Source of the DNA: Ignelater luminosus
Lineage: Eukaryota > Arthropoda > Insecta > Coleoptera > Elateridae
NCBI GenBank assembly: GCA_011009095.1
Contig: VTPC01091274.1
Span: 58,172-122,171, forward strand
DNA length: 64,000 nt
Direction of reading: 5' to 3'
In this document: piece after piece, positions 47,155-59,209 of the stretch
How the letters are laid out: the number at the start of each line of letters is the position of its first letter
Numbering within the stretch: position 1 is the first letter of the stretch
Notes under the pieces: model-generated
The model's database searches: none
What the model saw: only the letters and a program-made list of their open reading frames with translations
Told to the model about the DNA's origin: nothing
Made by a program: the position numbers and the translations under genes

Positions 47155-48828
47155 GTGAGGTTAGAAAAAACTATACTTTGTTTACAATAATGAATTCAAA
47201 TTATGAAAGATATTGTTTCGTTAATAATGTAATATTTGTAAAACGTGTAGGCAGATCCCAAAATTCCCCTTAAACTTTACAATAACTAGCAAATTCCAAC
47301 TACAAAATTTAGGCATAATAGTAATTTCATAGCTCATTAAGTTGCAATAAAATTAAAATTGAAACCAAGAGCATACCCTTGTAGTCTATGTTGAGAGCTT
47401 GAAGCAGCTCGATTTTCAACCCTAAAATGAAAATCGTAACAAGGAATTTCTTAAAGCACAATTAAGCTTTGGACTTACTGTAATAAAGCTTCCCTGTAGC
47501 ATGCTAGATATCTCTTGTTTGCTCTCTGGTTTAATTTCAATTTGAAGTCGGTAGAAGCATTATTTTTGCCTCGATGATTGTGTATTCAAGAAAGTGAGAA
47601 TAAACTTTGTTAATTTTAATTTTTTTAATTATCATAATTAAGTTTTTATTTTAAAATTCGTTTTGGCATTTAATTAAATTTAGAAAAAAAATATTAACCT
47701 ACATGAGAAGCGTCTGAGAACCATCATTATGATATCTTTAGGTTGCATTATATTTCATCACGCAAATATTTTAAATTATACCCTCCCGCTTATATACTTT
47801 CTATAACCATTTTTTATATTTAAAACTGGTTATCGTGATCATTAAGCTGTAATCGTTTCAAATGCGAGATGTGCCCTGCGGTTATTGTTGGTTCTTTACT
47901 AACTAAACCGTTATGCAGTTAAATACCAGTGAGTATCTAATCCTTTAAACGAAAGTGATAGCTTTGGAATACAGCTAATTAACAAATTGATATTTTGCTT
48001 TCATCTTTATTTATAAACTGGTTTTCTCGGTTTCTAGTTGATGAATACTTCTTCTAAAAAGAAATTTATTTTGTTTTGTATACATATTTATTAATAAACA
48101 TCGGGGAAAATTAATTGGGACTTTGTTAAAATTCTAAATATTATACCTACTTATAAAATCTATTTACCAGCATTTAACTCTTTATAAAGAATTTATAATT
48201 AAAATAATACCTAAAATGTTATGAAAGAATCTTTTACTTTCAAAGAAAGTGTATTTAATTCATAAAACCACAAATATTTTGAATGAATATACTGAAATGC
48301 CTACACCAATAATTATCATTTTAAATTAAATCTGCAAGTAATATTAAAATATACCTAATGCTTAGTACTTAGAACTTTTAGAAGAAACATTTGAACTTTA
48401 AATACTCCAATCAGGTCATTTATTGCATACAAAGATAGATCTTTCGTGTACAGTTTGACATTTAACGAAATGGTTTGCATGAAAATATAGACCTGTATGA
48501 TTCAATCAGTTTTGGAGCAACTAAATACTTTCAGAAACAGATTTTTTCCCAAAAGTAAGGTAATAATAATTTAATAAGTATTTCAATTAATTAAACTTAA
48601 CAAAAAGAAATCAAGTGTATTAAATAGTAAAAGTAAATTGGCTCAAAAAATAAAATTTTGTGAATGCCAATTATGGGAATTTCCCTAATTATTCTTTTGT
48701 TGTTGCTATACAGCGTGTTCTAATGTTCAAAGCAATAAATCACTTGGTGATTTATAAATTATGATAGAAACTAATCTACTGTCCTAAAATAGTTTGACTT
48801 CCAGTTGCTTTTATATTATCTAAGGTGA
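47155..48828. other. AT-rich stretch, possibly intron of the exon at 47082
   Basis: No gene, long repeat or splice-bounded open frame that I can support. Confidence 0.45.
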
Positions 48829-48829
48829 C

Positions 48830-50321
48830 TGGTTGGGTGATAGTGATGCCACTTCAGGAAACGTCTCTACAGAAATTCTCCAGTTTTTGTTGAAATGCTT
48901 CTTTATGTAGGAAGAATTCTAATACTATTCTTCAGTTAGTTATGTCTGCTTAACCACACAGTATCCATGTAGATAGAAAAACAACAACTGTTAATAATGA
49001 AATGAAATTATAAAAAATACTGACTTTGTTACTGATCCGGCTTGTTAAGTGCTTATAAGGAAGGTAATAAAAAAGACTGTCAACTACCGGGAAATCAGCG
49101 TCATTTCTTCTGTGGGTAGACTGTACGGTCAAATATTGAAGAATAGGATCGAACAGAATTTTGAAAAATTAGAATAACAAAGTGGTTTTAGACCGGGCGG
49201 AGCTTGTATCGACAACACATTCTGTCTTAAACATTTCTCAGAAAAAGTGGCGGCATTTAAAAGAGAATTACATGTTGTGTTCATTGATCTACAAAAAGCT
49301 TACGACAGTGTTCTACTTGAAAAATTGTAGAGGGCTTTAAAACAAAAAGGGATGCTAAAGACTTATATAAACGCACTAAAAACACTATATAAAAATTCTA
49401 AAAGTGTGATACAGATAGGAGAGAATATTTTAGGAGAATTCTCGGTAAACAAGGGCCTTCGACAAAGTTGTAGTATTTCTCCCATGTTATTCAAAATATA
49501 TATTGACGAAGCAAGAAAATAGTTATAAGAAGGGTAAGACACTAGGAGTACAACTAAATGACGATATTCTCTATAGTCTATTATTTGCAGACAACCAAGT
49601 AATTATAGCAGAAGACGAGGACAAAGCGAACCACATGTTTTTAAAAAGTTAGTGGAGGAATTCGAAAGCTGAGGTTTGGAAATAAATATAGAGAAAACGC
49701 ACTAGTATATGGTAATAGGAGCACAAGGTTGAGATTTGCACAGACAAGAGAATAATAAAATATACGGAAGAGTATAAATATTTAGGAACAACAATAACAA
49801 ACGATGGTAGAGATGACCAAGACATATAGAATAAAATTAAGAAACAATTACACCCAGTGCTGTGGAATGACACAATCACCAAAAATATTAAAAGGAGGAT
49901 ATTCTCCACTTTTATAGAAAGCACAATCACCTACGGATCTGAAGCTTGAACCTTGATCAAAACATTGAGAGGAAGAGTAAATGTTACGGACATGATGTTT
50001 TGGAGATATAAGAATACAATACTGGACAGAGTTCGAAATGAAAATATAAGAAATAAGATGGAAGTCCAGACAACTCTCATAGACACCATAGAAGAAAAGC
50101 AATTAAAGTGGTATGGCCACACGAGAAGACTCCCTCAGGGTAAACTACCCCAAAAAGTTTGGAAATGGAAACCAAAGAATAGAAGAAGAAACTAAAGACC
50201 AAAACGAAGTTAGGATCAAAAAATAAACAAAGTCATGCAAAAAAGACAAATAACTAAGAAAACGTGGCAAGATAGAGAGGCGTGGAGAAAGGGATGTGGT
50301 ATACGGCCAATGGAGCTGTAA
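48830..50321 (+). mobile_element. LINE (endonuclease-RT type), 5'-truncated and decayed
   Basis: In shifting frames the plus strand gives GNVSTEILQFL (48850), ISVISSVGRLYGQILKNRIE-type text (about 49090-49150), QSGFRPGGACIDNTFCLKHF (about 49178-49240), VVFIDLQKAYDSVLLEKL with the palm Asp (49276-49330), INKGLRQ-type and SPMLFKIYIDEA (about 49450-49515), LFAD (about 49580), then the well-kept C-terminal frame 49953-50195 and a final WQDREAWRKGCGIRPMEL before the stop at 50319-50321. Half a dozen or more breaks. No poly(A) tail is evident because another element begins 14 bases beyond the stop. Confidence 0.78.
49953..50195 (+). pseudogene. LINE reverse transcriptase C-terminal frame
   Basis: An 80-codon open frame reads MIKTLRGRVNVTDMMFWRY, NTILDRVRNENIRNKM, and EEKQLKWYGHTRRLPQGKLP, the conserved tail of insect endonuclease-RT LINEs, in which an R-x-R-N-x-x-I block is followed by a W-[YF]-GH box. 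It is preceded in another frame by the ITYGSEAW block. Part of the 48830-50321 element; not a functional gene. Confidence 0.78.
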
Positions 50322-50335
50322 ATCAACCGTGATTG

Positions 50336-50825
50336 TATATCGTCGTTGAAACTGCAAAACCACGTATATGCGGTTTCAAGGATTTTACAGGAGACGTAAA
50401 AAACTAAATCAGAAAATAACAAATTTATTAAAAAGTAGGTGATTCAAAATCACGTATACAAATATAATATTTTCCAAGTTTATTATTAATTTTAATAGAT
50501 TTCTCTAAATATTTCAATTTAACAAATCATTAGTACATTCATCAAAATACTGTAATCATGTGTTCATATCTTATATTAATTATTATAGTTAAAACACTGC
50601 ACAAATAACAACACTGAGCAACCCTGTACAAAGTGAGAATAAGAGGTTTTGTACTCACATGTATCCCGCTTTGTATACGAGTTAATGAACACTTCGTTTA
50701 TGCTATATTTATAGTTATGAGCTTTTGCACATGCATGCACTAGACAGCTAGCTTGGCATTATGAGAAAATCTCATTTTTGATAAAAATTGCATATACGAG
50801 GTTTTGCAGTTTCAACGACGATATA
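50336..50825. mobile_element. MITE with ~36-bp TIRs, next to the LINE 3' end
   Basis: TATATCGTCGTTGAAACTGC and the following bases (50336-50371) recur inverted at 50790-50825 with one mismatch (CCACG/CCTCG). The 490-bp unit is non-coding. CACGTATA/GTATATGC-type words recur inside. A target duplication is not clear, so the exact ends and superfamily are unknown. It starts 14 bases after the LINE stop codon. Confidence 0.75.
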
Positions 50826-51560
50826 TGGATCGTTGGACTGCCTTAACTGTATTTATTCTTACACCATTCTCAGTATTTTCGTACTTATTAACTTTCCTTA
50901 AGTGAATGTCTACCATTTGAACTGCTTTTGGAATGTTGAGTTTAAACCAAATGGTTAGTAAATGAATCGCGCTAATAATACAGGAGTAACTATGACATAT
51001 TTATAACGCATTTTGGTAATATAGAGCCTTCATCCTTAATCAAATAATAACATACAAAAACCTATATATAGTAAACAATAGTCTTAGTCAAGAAAAATAG
51101 ACTTCTTAGTACAATACATACGTTACATAGTATAGTAATCCATACTATTTTGAGGCATTGGCCATTTTTCCATTGTTCAAATCAAAAATATGAGGAAAAT
51201 CTGAACGATGAGCAATGTATGGGACAGGTATGCTGCAGAAAAGTCCAAAATCTTAGCTCAAGATTCTTGTTGACCACCTTGAAAAGTTGATTTAGACTTC
51301 CGAGGAGTTGCTAAAGGCCAAATCTTGTTGATCTTGATGGATTACCTACGCAGAAGAAAAGAAAGAGTGTTAATTATGTTAAAGGGACAAAAATTGAATG
51401 AAGCTGAATTTCGTTTTATATCAATTTCCTAAATTCACTGTCTAAGGAAGATTAAAGTCAAACCGGAAGTTTTAGTTTCATGGGCATAAACAAAGATAGT
51501 TATGTTGATAAGAGAAAAGTGTCTATGACCTCAGAATAATGCTAATGTTAGGGGCCATGC
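50826..51560. other. gene-free stretch
   Basis: No supported gene; some of the right part may be the eroded 5' end of the mariner that follows. Confidence 0.45.
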
Positions 51561-52560
51561 AAATTACTTGTTAATCATAAAGACCTACATCTGTGTTAGA
51601 GCAAGCTTTCAGAAATGTATTGTAATAAAATGTCTTGTGAGTAAAGGCGTAAAACCGAGTGACATTAACAGAAAACTTAAAGCACTGTAGGGTGATGAAA
51701 CTCTTAGCTTCAGTAAAGCATTTGAATGATGGAGGCTTTCTAAAGACTGCAGTCGTTCCCGTGAACATTCAGCGAGTGAAACGCCTAATTCTTTTTTGTT
51801 AGTACTGTAAACACAATCATTCAGGATCACCTGCAGTTCCAAAAGGTTAGTACATATCGAATACAGAAACAGTCTTGTTTTCGACCGGTGCAGAAGATAG
51901 CAAACTTACAGCGAGTTAAGGGGGCGTTATTACACTAAATGTGGATGCATGATTTCACCCCGGAATCTAAACGTGCATCAAGGCAGTGGATGCCTGCAGA
52001 CTTACCACTTCCCACAAAAATCTGAGCAACTGTATCTGCAGATAAAGCTATGAACAGTATTTTTTCAGGGCAAAAGGGAATCATTCGTGAGACTTTTCTA
52101 CCTCATGTTGCCAATATCAACAGTAAATACTTCTGTCAAGTTCTAAAAGATGCGTATAACGTTATCAAAAAAAAAGTTTTGGTTTGATTACTAAAAGCAA
52201 ACTAAAATTGTACTGTATCTGCAGGACTGATCGCACGATTTGCACATCACAAGAACTCGGCTGGGAGGTAATGCCACATTCTCTTTACTGTCCGCACCTT
52301 GCTTCTGTTTGGGCCATTAAAGAAGCTTTGGAGGCCAGCATTTTGGCAATAACGATAACGTGAAGCAGGAGTTGGAATATCGCTTCGGTGTACTAAGAAA
52401 TTTTTCTACGCTGCCAGTTTTCATACTAATAAAACCCTAGGATAGGTGCAGTACGGGATGATATAGAAAAATGAAGGTTGTTCCACTCTCATAAACGTGT
52501 ATTCAGATATACTGAACAATTAAAAGTCCCGGATTATTATTGTAGTCCCTTGTATGAAGT
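51560..52560 (+). pseudogene. old mariner transposase remnant
   Basis: Pieces in order: NVLVIKCLVSKGVKPSDINR-like text (about 51615-51675; N-terminal helices), a CxxxSREHS region corresponding to the HSGRPS linker (about 51755), FRPVQKIANLQRVK-type text (about 51880-51920), MHDFTPESKRASRQWMPADL (about 51950-52010; follows the first catalytic Asp box), ISADKAMNSIFSGQKGIIRE-like text (52030-52090), NINSKYF and a degraded CPHLA segment at the third Asp box. It is a lineage distinct from the other mariners here. The frame is broken many times and terminal repeats were not found. Old. Confidence 0.72.
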
Positions 52561-52699
52561 CCCTTACAGCCTGACGAGCAAAGTTATAATTTTTCTAGGA
52601 CTACATTTCTACCATACCAGGTATCAAGGGCGCCAATAATAAAACAAAGAATTAACATTTTGTTCTTTTTTTTTCTTTAAAGGATAGATCTGATCTGAT

Positions 52700-54080
52700 C
52701 TGGTGATTTGGTTTTGAATGAGTACCTTTGTAGTATACACACCGTCACCCTTCTGTGGCATTAGACAGGCTTCTCTTCTATGTCATTGGTGTCCCACATG
52801 TTGGGTTCAACTTCGCACGGCCAACCTTTATTTCTAGTAGTCTTTGTTACCTTGTTGGTAAGCGGGAAACCGTATATCTCTGTAGGATTAAAGATAAGAT
52901 TTCATTTCTAGGGCATCCGATTTAACATCAAGTGACCTCATATCTCTAGTATGGTATTCTCTTAGTAGGTAAGACATTTCCCCTTAATAGGATTGCCTTA
53001 ATGTAATATTTGCCTGTGCAATATGAAAGGGGATTATCGATTTAGCTACTACTGATAGCAATAATGACTCTTCTTAAAGGCCATTCTCTGATACTGAATT
53101 TTGTATATTTTTAAGAAAGAGTCTATAAGGTCTACTGAGGAGGCTTTTTCCCAAGTACAGATAAAGATGGTGTTTAATAAATTTATAAAGCGCGTTATGT
53201 TTACTCTCCTTTTAAGCAAAAATATATGGAGATAAGACTTATGTTATTGATTTTGGCAAAAGCGGTAAATATTTACTTGATAGATTTGTGTATCAGTTTA
53301 CCTGTCTTTGTATAAGTAATTTTTTGGGGAATAACTGAATTTTTAGGAGAACAAAGCAACTACGTAGAATAGAGAGATGATTAGGCCGAAGACCATTGAA
53401 ACCGTATTTATTGTTTGAATGCTGGAAATGTTATCTTGGTAGAAATTTAAGGAATAAGTGTTTTATCAATCTAGAGCCGCAGGATGTATAATATTTTCTT
53501 TTTTGAGATAAGTAATTTTGACGAGGCATAGCATTTATTGATATTGAGTGACAGACATTTTTATCTAGAAAAACCTCGGAGTTTTCTCAGCTATGTTACC
53601 CATGATGTGAAGATCATATGTGTATGCTAGGACGAAGACCTCGTGATTACCATCATCTGTGGTAACTCCTGCAGATAGTTTGACAATACAAAGAAACTCA
53701 TCTATGATGAGGTTAAAAAGAGTAGGAAACAGAGGGTCCCTTTCCTCCGCCCATTCTCGAACTAGAATACTTCTGATGGTAAGAAGGTTTTGAAAGAGAG
53801 ACAGCCCTGGTACAGATGCATAGCATTATAAGGCTAAAATGAATTTTAAATCTGAGTAATACTCTTTTAACTCGTGTTACGATGTTGTATGCCAGTTTCT
53901 TTCGACAAGATTGGATTACATATTGTAAGACCGTATTGTTTGCTAGGCATTCACTACTTGGTGCAGTAGTAGAGTAGAAATACTGGAGGTGATGATGGAC
54001 CACACCAGTTATTAATACTTTTAAGATTTTCCTTTTGACAATAGTTGGGGAATAGAGGTATAGCCTAGAAAGAGCCAAGA
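52700..54080 (-). mobile_element. R2-like LINE reverse-transcriptase remnant
   Basis: Reading the minus strand leftward from about 54078: RLYPIPQLLSKGK, then CLANNTVLQYVIQSCRKK (about 53945-53895), where R2-clade proteins have GCLANTTVL and a basic segment, then ERDPLFPTLFNLIIDEFLC (about 53745-53690), the QGDPLSPLLFN turn, then FVLAYTYDLHIMGNIAE (about 53640-53590), where the palm FADD should be. Frames shift repeatedly and the palm Asp pair is not intact. A possible C-terminal region extends to about 52.7 kb. There is no ribosomal DNA nearby. R2-like is my best reading; another restriction-enzyme-like-endonuclease clade is possible. Confidence 0.55.
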
Positions 54081-56848
54081 GTTAAATAGTATTTAGATTC
54101 TTAGTAGAGACAGTCTTTGTTTGAACCTTGTAGAACACACTCACACTTAATTTAGCTAAAGATTAGCAAACTGTAAAATCGTTTTAGAGTATCATTCCTG
54201 CAGAGATTACTTAGAGGTTGCACTTGCCGAATTGTACCATAAATGCTTCTATCTCTGTCTAATTATGTAAATTATGCTTTACACTTCAGTAACTAAAATG
54301 ATTTTATTTCATTTAAAGGTGATTTTGAAGCTCGCACTACCTTGTTACAAAATCGTTGAAACTCTTTGATTAAGACTATCTTAACAGACCCGACTGGTTT
54401 CTAAATTCTAATGTACCTATGTACTTTGTAACGACTTTGTTTGTAAGGTTATCTAGTGTACTATCACTACACTCTGCAAACTACCATATCTCTTATTAAT
54501 TATTACTTGATTCTTTGATAAGAGAATATATGTTGGTGACACTAATTTTCTGTAGTCCCCCTTTACATTCTATCTGGTATTACCTGGAGCCAAAATTTTT
54601 AAATCTTCGTCATCTTCATTGACCGTATTGCCATTTTATTAGCCACTAGAATCGTGATCATGTCTTTTAGAAATTAATGAACCTTCTTAACAATTTATAC
54701 TACAGCAAAGGTGATCGGAGTCGGCGAATTGTTGACGTATTGTTTTCCAAATCTAGTTAATCAAGAAGTCCCTCGAGGCTTGAACCTTGGTTCGTTTGGT
54801 TTGTTAGCATCCACCCAATGCAATGCAATAAACCAATAGATTTAATCATGAAAATTAAATTACGACAAATGACAAAACAGAAATAAAAATAATAAATAAA
54901 AAAACTATACTCTAATGGAGTTTAAAACTGGAAAAATAAAATTCCCAAACTTTATTAAACATGAATATAATTAATTAAATTTAATTATTTCTTTTTTATC
55001 AAACTGTTGTATTTGTGTAAATAAGATGAATTATTGTAAAATAAAACATAAATTTGTCTTCCCTATAGTGAATAGGTAGCTGTTGTTCCAATTCTGAAGT
55101 CGTTGAATGTACGTCTGAATGTAATAGATTGTCTCTCCTCCGTAAACTCTTTGAAAAGGTAGAAAAGTTGTTCACTGTCATATGTGATAGGTACTTGTTC
55201 AACCGCTAAAATTTCCTCTTATTCGTTTCCACCGGAATTCTGTCATCTTTTATCGTTCCTTCCAATTGCACGGTTCGGACTTCTCTTAGATTCTTTGAAA
55301 ACAAACACAAAAAAAGTATTTTCCTGTCTAGGTTCTGTAATTGGGAAAATAACCGTGCATGGCCTTTTCTCCTCCTCGAGGAAATTAATTCACAAACTTT
55401 TAATTCGCTTTCCTTTCTAAATTTTCAACTAGCTATTTACTTTATAAACTAAAAGTTCTTTATAAATTATTTCTTTTTTTACGCAACGCTTACTTTTATG
55501 GGAGTAATTAAATTTCCGCAAAGAAAGAAACTGCTGTAAATAACTTGCTAACTGTTAGTTCTTTGGGATTGAAAAGCGATTTTCCAACCAATTACTACTT
55601 AATTTAGATCTATTTGTAAACTTTTTTATCTTATTTCTTCCCTCGTTACGTTGCTCTTTAAATATTGCACTACGAATGAGATAAATCACTACCTCTTTAT
55701 ATACGTCTATTCAGCAATATAAGTCTTGAATACAAAAAGAGAATTTAAGAAAAGTTTTAGAAACTTGAATTATCTTGTCGAATATATTCAATATTAATAC
55801 AATTAAATATCAAATGAACATTCTATTCTATTCTTCTTCTAAGATAATTCAGACTTATAAAGGTTGCTGAACTTTTTAAACAAGCAGTAATATGTATTTT
55901 GGTATTTCTGTGTTTACCTTTTCTGTACACTATAATTAGAACTTTGTGACCTTGGATGAATAAGATGCAATTGGAGAGGCCAACAAAAATTCCTCACGGA
56001 AAACCAGTCGGAACGAGATTTAAGCCAATACTGTCACAAATACAATAAACACGTGCTTACCGTTGGAGACATAAACAAATTCCAAACGCAACGCGATAAT
56101 GACAACCCGTAGAGGTTTGTTGCAAGTCCAGGTCTCTTGGAGGTTCATTAGACAGACATTTGCTGCGATAGCTCTAAACCTACCTCTGCTATATTTAACT
56201 TGAAACCTGAAACAAGCTTGGTTGTTCGTACACGTGAAAACAACAACAAACAATTTAAACATGTTATAAAATAGACGCTCCAAATTGCATTCCATACGCG
56301 TCGTCAATTTTCAATTAAATTTAACAACGAACAATTTGCCAGTAGTTAATTAAAGACAAAACTACAGGAAGAAGAATATATCTTAGAATCTTAAATGGCA
56401 GCCAGAGCAAACAAATAATTACTGATTTTAAACATAAGAAGGATTACTTGCAAACGTAATGCGAAATATTCGAAATTATTCGTATTATGCAAATCAATAA
56501 AAAAAGTGAAACACCAAATAAATCTTTAAGAGCGAACTTTAGCAGTTTTAAGTAACTAATTTGTATAATATGAGTGAAATTAGATAATTGAAATGCAGAT
56601 TTAGTAGTGGTAAATACTAAACTAAATGTAAAGAAATATTTACAGGGGCAGTTGATGGTCAAACTTTGATGCAATTTGTCAACAAATGTAATTGAATTAA
56701 AATTAACTAAACACAAGTACACTTTGTTAATCCTGTATTCCATTTAAAGCGAATCACTGCAGTATATCAAACATACTTAAATAAGACTGATACGATAAAC
56801 AGAAATGTTCAGTGGATACTTCAATTAACCACAAAACGCTAGTTATTC
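54081..56848. other. 2.8 kb without a recognisable gene
   Basis: The part nearest the R2-like remnant may hold its eroded 5' region. The only repeat seen is the one at about 55125-55290, which is partly repeated at 59585-59745. Open frames at 55184-55420, 56020-56307 and 56444-56743 show no motifs. Confidence 0.45.
55125..55290 (+). repeat. dispersed direct repeat, copy 1
   Basis: TTGAAAAGGT.GA.AAGTTGTT..., GTACTTGTTCAACC and GTCATCTTTTATC match, in order, 59592-59700 at about 70% identity. Family unknown, non-coding. Confidence 0.5.
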
Positions 56849-56862
56849 ATATTCAGAACGAA
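56849..56862 (+). repeat. 14-bp target-site duplication, left copy
   Basis: ATATTCAGAACGAA, exactly repeated at 58213-58226 on the far side of the LINE. Confidence 0.88.
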
Positions 56863-58212
56863 TGCAGTCCTACGACTCAACTACTGGCCCAAACAACTAA
56901 AAACTGCTGAGATAATATTAATTCCGAAACCAGGAAAAAACCCAAATGAAGTTTCGTCATATAGACCAATCAGTCTTCTACCAGTTGTATCCAAACTCCT
57001 AGAAAGATTACTATTGCACAGGATAAACACTAACCTACCAGCAGAGGAATGGATTCCAGAGCATCAATTTGGATTTAGACAAGGCCATTCAGCTGTCCAG
57101 CAAGTTCATCGTATAACACATGAAATATACCTCGCATTTGAACAAAAGAAATGCTGCACAGCTGTATTCTTAGACGTCAGTCAAGCATTTGATAAAGTCT
57201 GGCACATTGGATTACTTTACAAAATTGCAAAGATCCTCCCATTAAAGTAATATAGACTTCTCAAATCCTACCTAACCTGCAGGCAGTTTAGAACTGAGGT
57301 GAATGATGAAACATCCAAGAATTACCTTATCAAATCTGGAGTTCCCTAAGGAAGCGTGCTGGGACCAATCCTGTATGTGTTATATACAGCCGATATGCCA
57401 ACTGCTCGAAATACCACAGTAGGGACTTTTGCAGATGACACCGTTCTCTTAGCGACACACGCCGGTCCAGCAAGAGCATCCAATATCCTACAGCATCATT
57501 TACTACAGCTACAACAATGGCTAAAAAAATGGAAAATTAGAATTAATACGACCAAATCTGTACAAGTCGATTTCACATTCAGAAAAGATCGCTGTCCACC
57601 ACTATACATCAACAATGAAGTAATTCCAATAGGCGAGCCCACAAAGTATCTCGGTTTCTATCTGGACGTCAGACTTACATGGAAAAAGCATATTAGTAAG
57701 AAGAGGAAACAGATAGACCTGAAAGTGCAAGAACTACATTGGCTAATAGGCAAAACATCCCATTTATGTCTAGAAAACAAGCTCCTACTCTATACTACCA
57801 TACGTAAACCCATATGGACGTATGGGATTGAACTATGGGGGTGTGCAGGTAAATCAAGCATTTCCATTATCCAAAGGTGCCAATCTAAAATATTACGTAT
57901 GCTTACCAATGCACCATGGTACGTGTCCAACCAAACGCTTTACCAGGACTTGAAAGTTGCATTTGTCACTGAAGTAATTAATGCTCGAAGTTCCAAATAC
58001 TACAGCAAACTAGAAACCCACCCCAATCTACTCTTACCGCAGGTACTCCAGATGCCACCTACTAGAAGTTTAAAGCGGCTATGGCCAGCTGACATGAAGT
58101 TGGACTAAGAGGCTCCCTCACTGGAAGGGCCCTCATCTCGTCAATCACGACAACGCACTAGCTCATAGGATGTATTGTCATTCTGATTGCTAAAATATAC
58201 TCAATAAAAAAA
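56863..58212 (+). mobile_element. jockey-like LINE, 5'-truncated, with 14-bp TSD
   Basis: The element begins inside the reverse-transcriptase domain just after the left duplication and ends in AATAAAAAAAA directly before the right duplication. This is the product of target-primed reverse transcription with 5' truncation, 1,350 bp long. The perfect 14-bp duplication and near-open frames make it one of the younger insertions here. Confidence 0.93.
56880..58108 (+). pseudogene. jockey-like reverse transcriptase, truncated, two in-frame stops
   Basis: One continuous frame with two stop codons (TAA at 57248-57250 and TAA at 57347-57349, the latter in GVP-stop-GSVLG where Gln is expected). Blocks in order: AEIILIPKPGKNPNE, YRPISLLPVVSKLLERLLL, HQFGFRQGHSAVQQVHRIT, AVFLDVSQAFDKVWH (palm Asp, about 57165-57205), GSVLGPILYVLYTADMP, GTFADDTVLLATH (catalytic Asp pair, about 57421-57459), KIRINTTKSVQVDF, PTKYLGFYLDVRLTWKKHI, and the tail IWTYGIELWGCAGKSSISII to the stop at 58106-58108. 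These are jockey-clade signatures. The endonuclease domain and ORF1 are absent because of 5' truncation. Confidence 0.92.
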
Positions 58213-58226
58213 ATATTCAGAACGAA
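58213..58226 (+). repeat. 14-bp target-site duplication, right copy
   Basis: ATATTCAGAACGAA, identical to 56849-56862. Confidence 0.88.
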
Positions 58227-58785
58227 CGAGATAACTGTTTTAATAAATTGATACATGCACATAAATCCATATACATTATTACAGAACTCCAAGGCATATT
58301 ATCTGCAGATCTACTCCAAATATAATTCTTACGATAAAATGATAATTGTTCAAGACACTAAAGTGTTTAAGAAAGCAGCTAAACTGTTCATAATAACGAG
58401 TACAAACTTAAAAAGTTAGGGGACCACACTGCGGGCAGGGTAAGTATTTAACATCACGGCTCTCATTTCACAAAAAAGGATAAAACTAGAAGAACTCTGA
58501 TTTGCTACAAAAAAGCTAGCATTATACTATTGGACAGTTGGCCTAACGTTATGTATCAAGTTTATCTTACAAAACTTGCATTGTAATTCTTAGATTTTCT
58601 TATTCCTATCAAATAACATTCACAGCTTAGCTCAGCTTCTGCCTTGCTGGAGTATCTTTATTTTTTTAGATTCATACTGTTTTACTCGTTTTTTACATGT
58701 CATTACATGCACAGATTGCGGTCGATGGTGTAGTGATGAAGTGAATTTTCAGTGGTTGACATTGACGGTAATTGATTGTATGGGT
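58227..58785. other. gene-free stretch
   Basis: No supported gene or repeat. Confidence 0.5.
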
Positions 58786-58801
58786 TTAGCCAAACAAAGA
58801 T

Positions 58802-59206
58802 ATGCTTTCCAGGATCACACGCACTGTAGAGGTGGAACTCGGGAATAGACGGTTACGTGAGACCACGGCAGTAGAAAAGGGGACTTTGGAGACGGTGCAC
58901 CTACAAATTTTGTGTCTCGAGAGGCGCTTAGTAAAGATAACCCCAGAAGATGAAAGAAAATATACACCGACCACTTCTCGGGACACGAACGTCAATTTGC
59001 TAGTGCAGAGAAGGGAGAGTGTTGAATATAGAATGAACCTAATGAGCAAAAGAAATGGGCACAGACCCAGAACCTGGCAATGGCAAGACCTCTGGAGAGA
59101 AGAAGCAACGGAACACAAAGGAACCACAACCGACTTCTGCACACTACAATTTATTGCTGCGGAGTACCATGTATTAACTAGAAACGGCAATTCAATTCTG
59201 TTATGA
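58802..59206 (+). CDS. open frame of unknown origin, 134 codons
   Basis: The frame starts MLSRITRTVEVELGNRRLRE and continues with LCLERRLVKITPEDERKY, NLLVQRRESVEYRMNLMSKR and GHRPRTWQWQDLWREEATEH. It is hydrophilic and charged, with GC content clearly above its surroundings. The minus strand is also open for 134 codons over nearly the same span (58786-59190), but that product is hydrophobic and Cys- and Ser-rich and less protein-like. I do not recognise the family; the W-x-W-Q-D-x-W segment recalls LINE C-terminal tails. No TIR or flanking duplication was seen. It could be an old element fragment, a host exon or chance. Confidence 0.3.
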   Translation: MLSRITRTVEVELGNRRLRETTAVEKGTLETVHLQILCLERRLVKITPEDERKYTPTTSRDTNVNLLVQRRESVEYRMNLMSKRNGHRPRTWQWQDLWREEATEHKGTTTDFCTLQFIAAEYHVLTRNGNSILL

Positions 59207-59209
59207 TGA

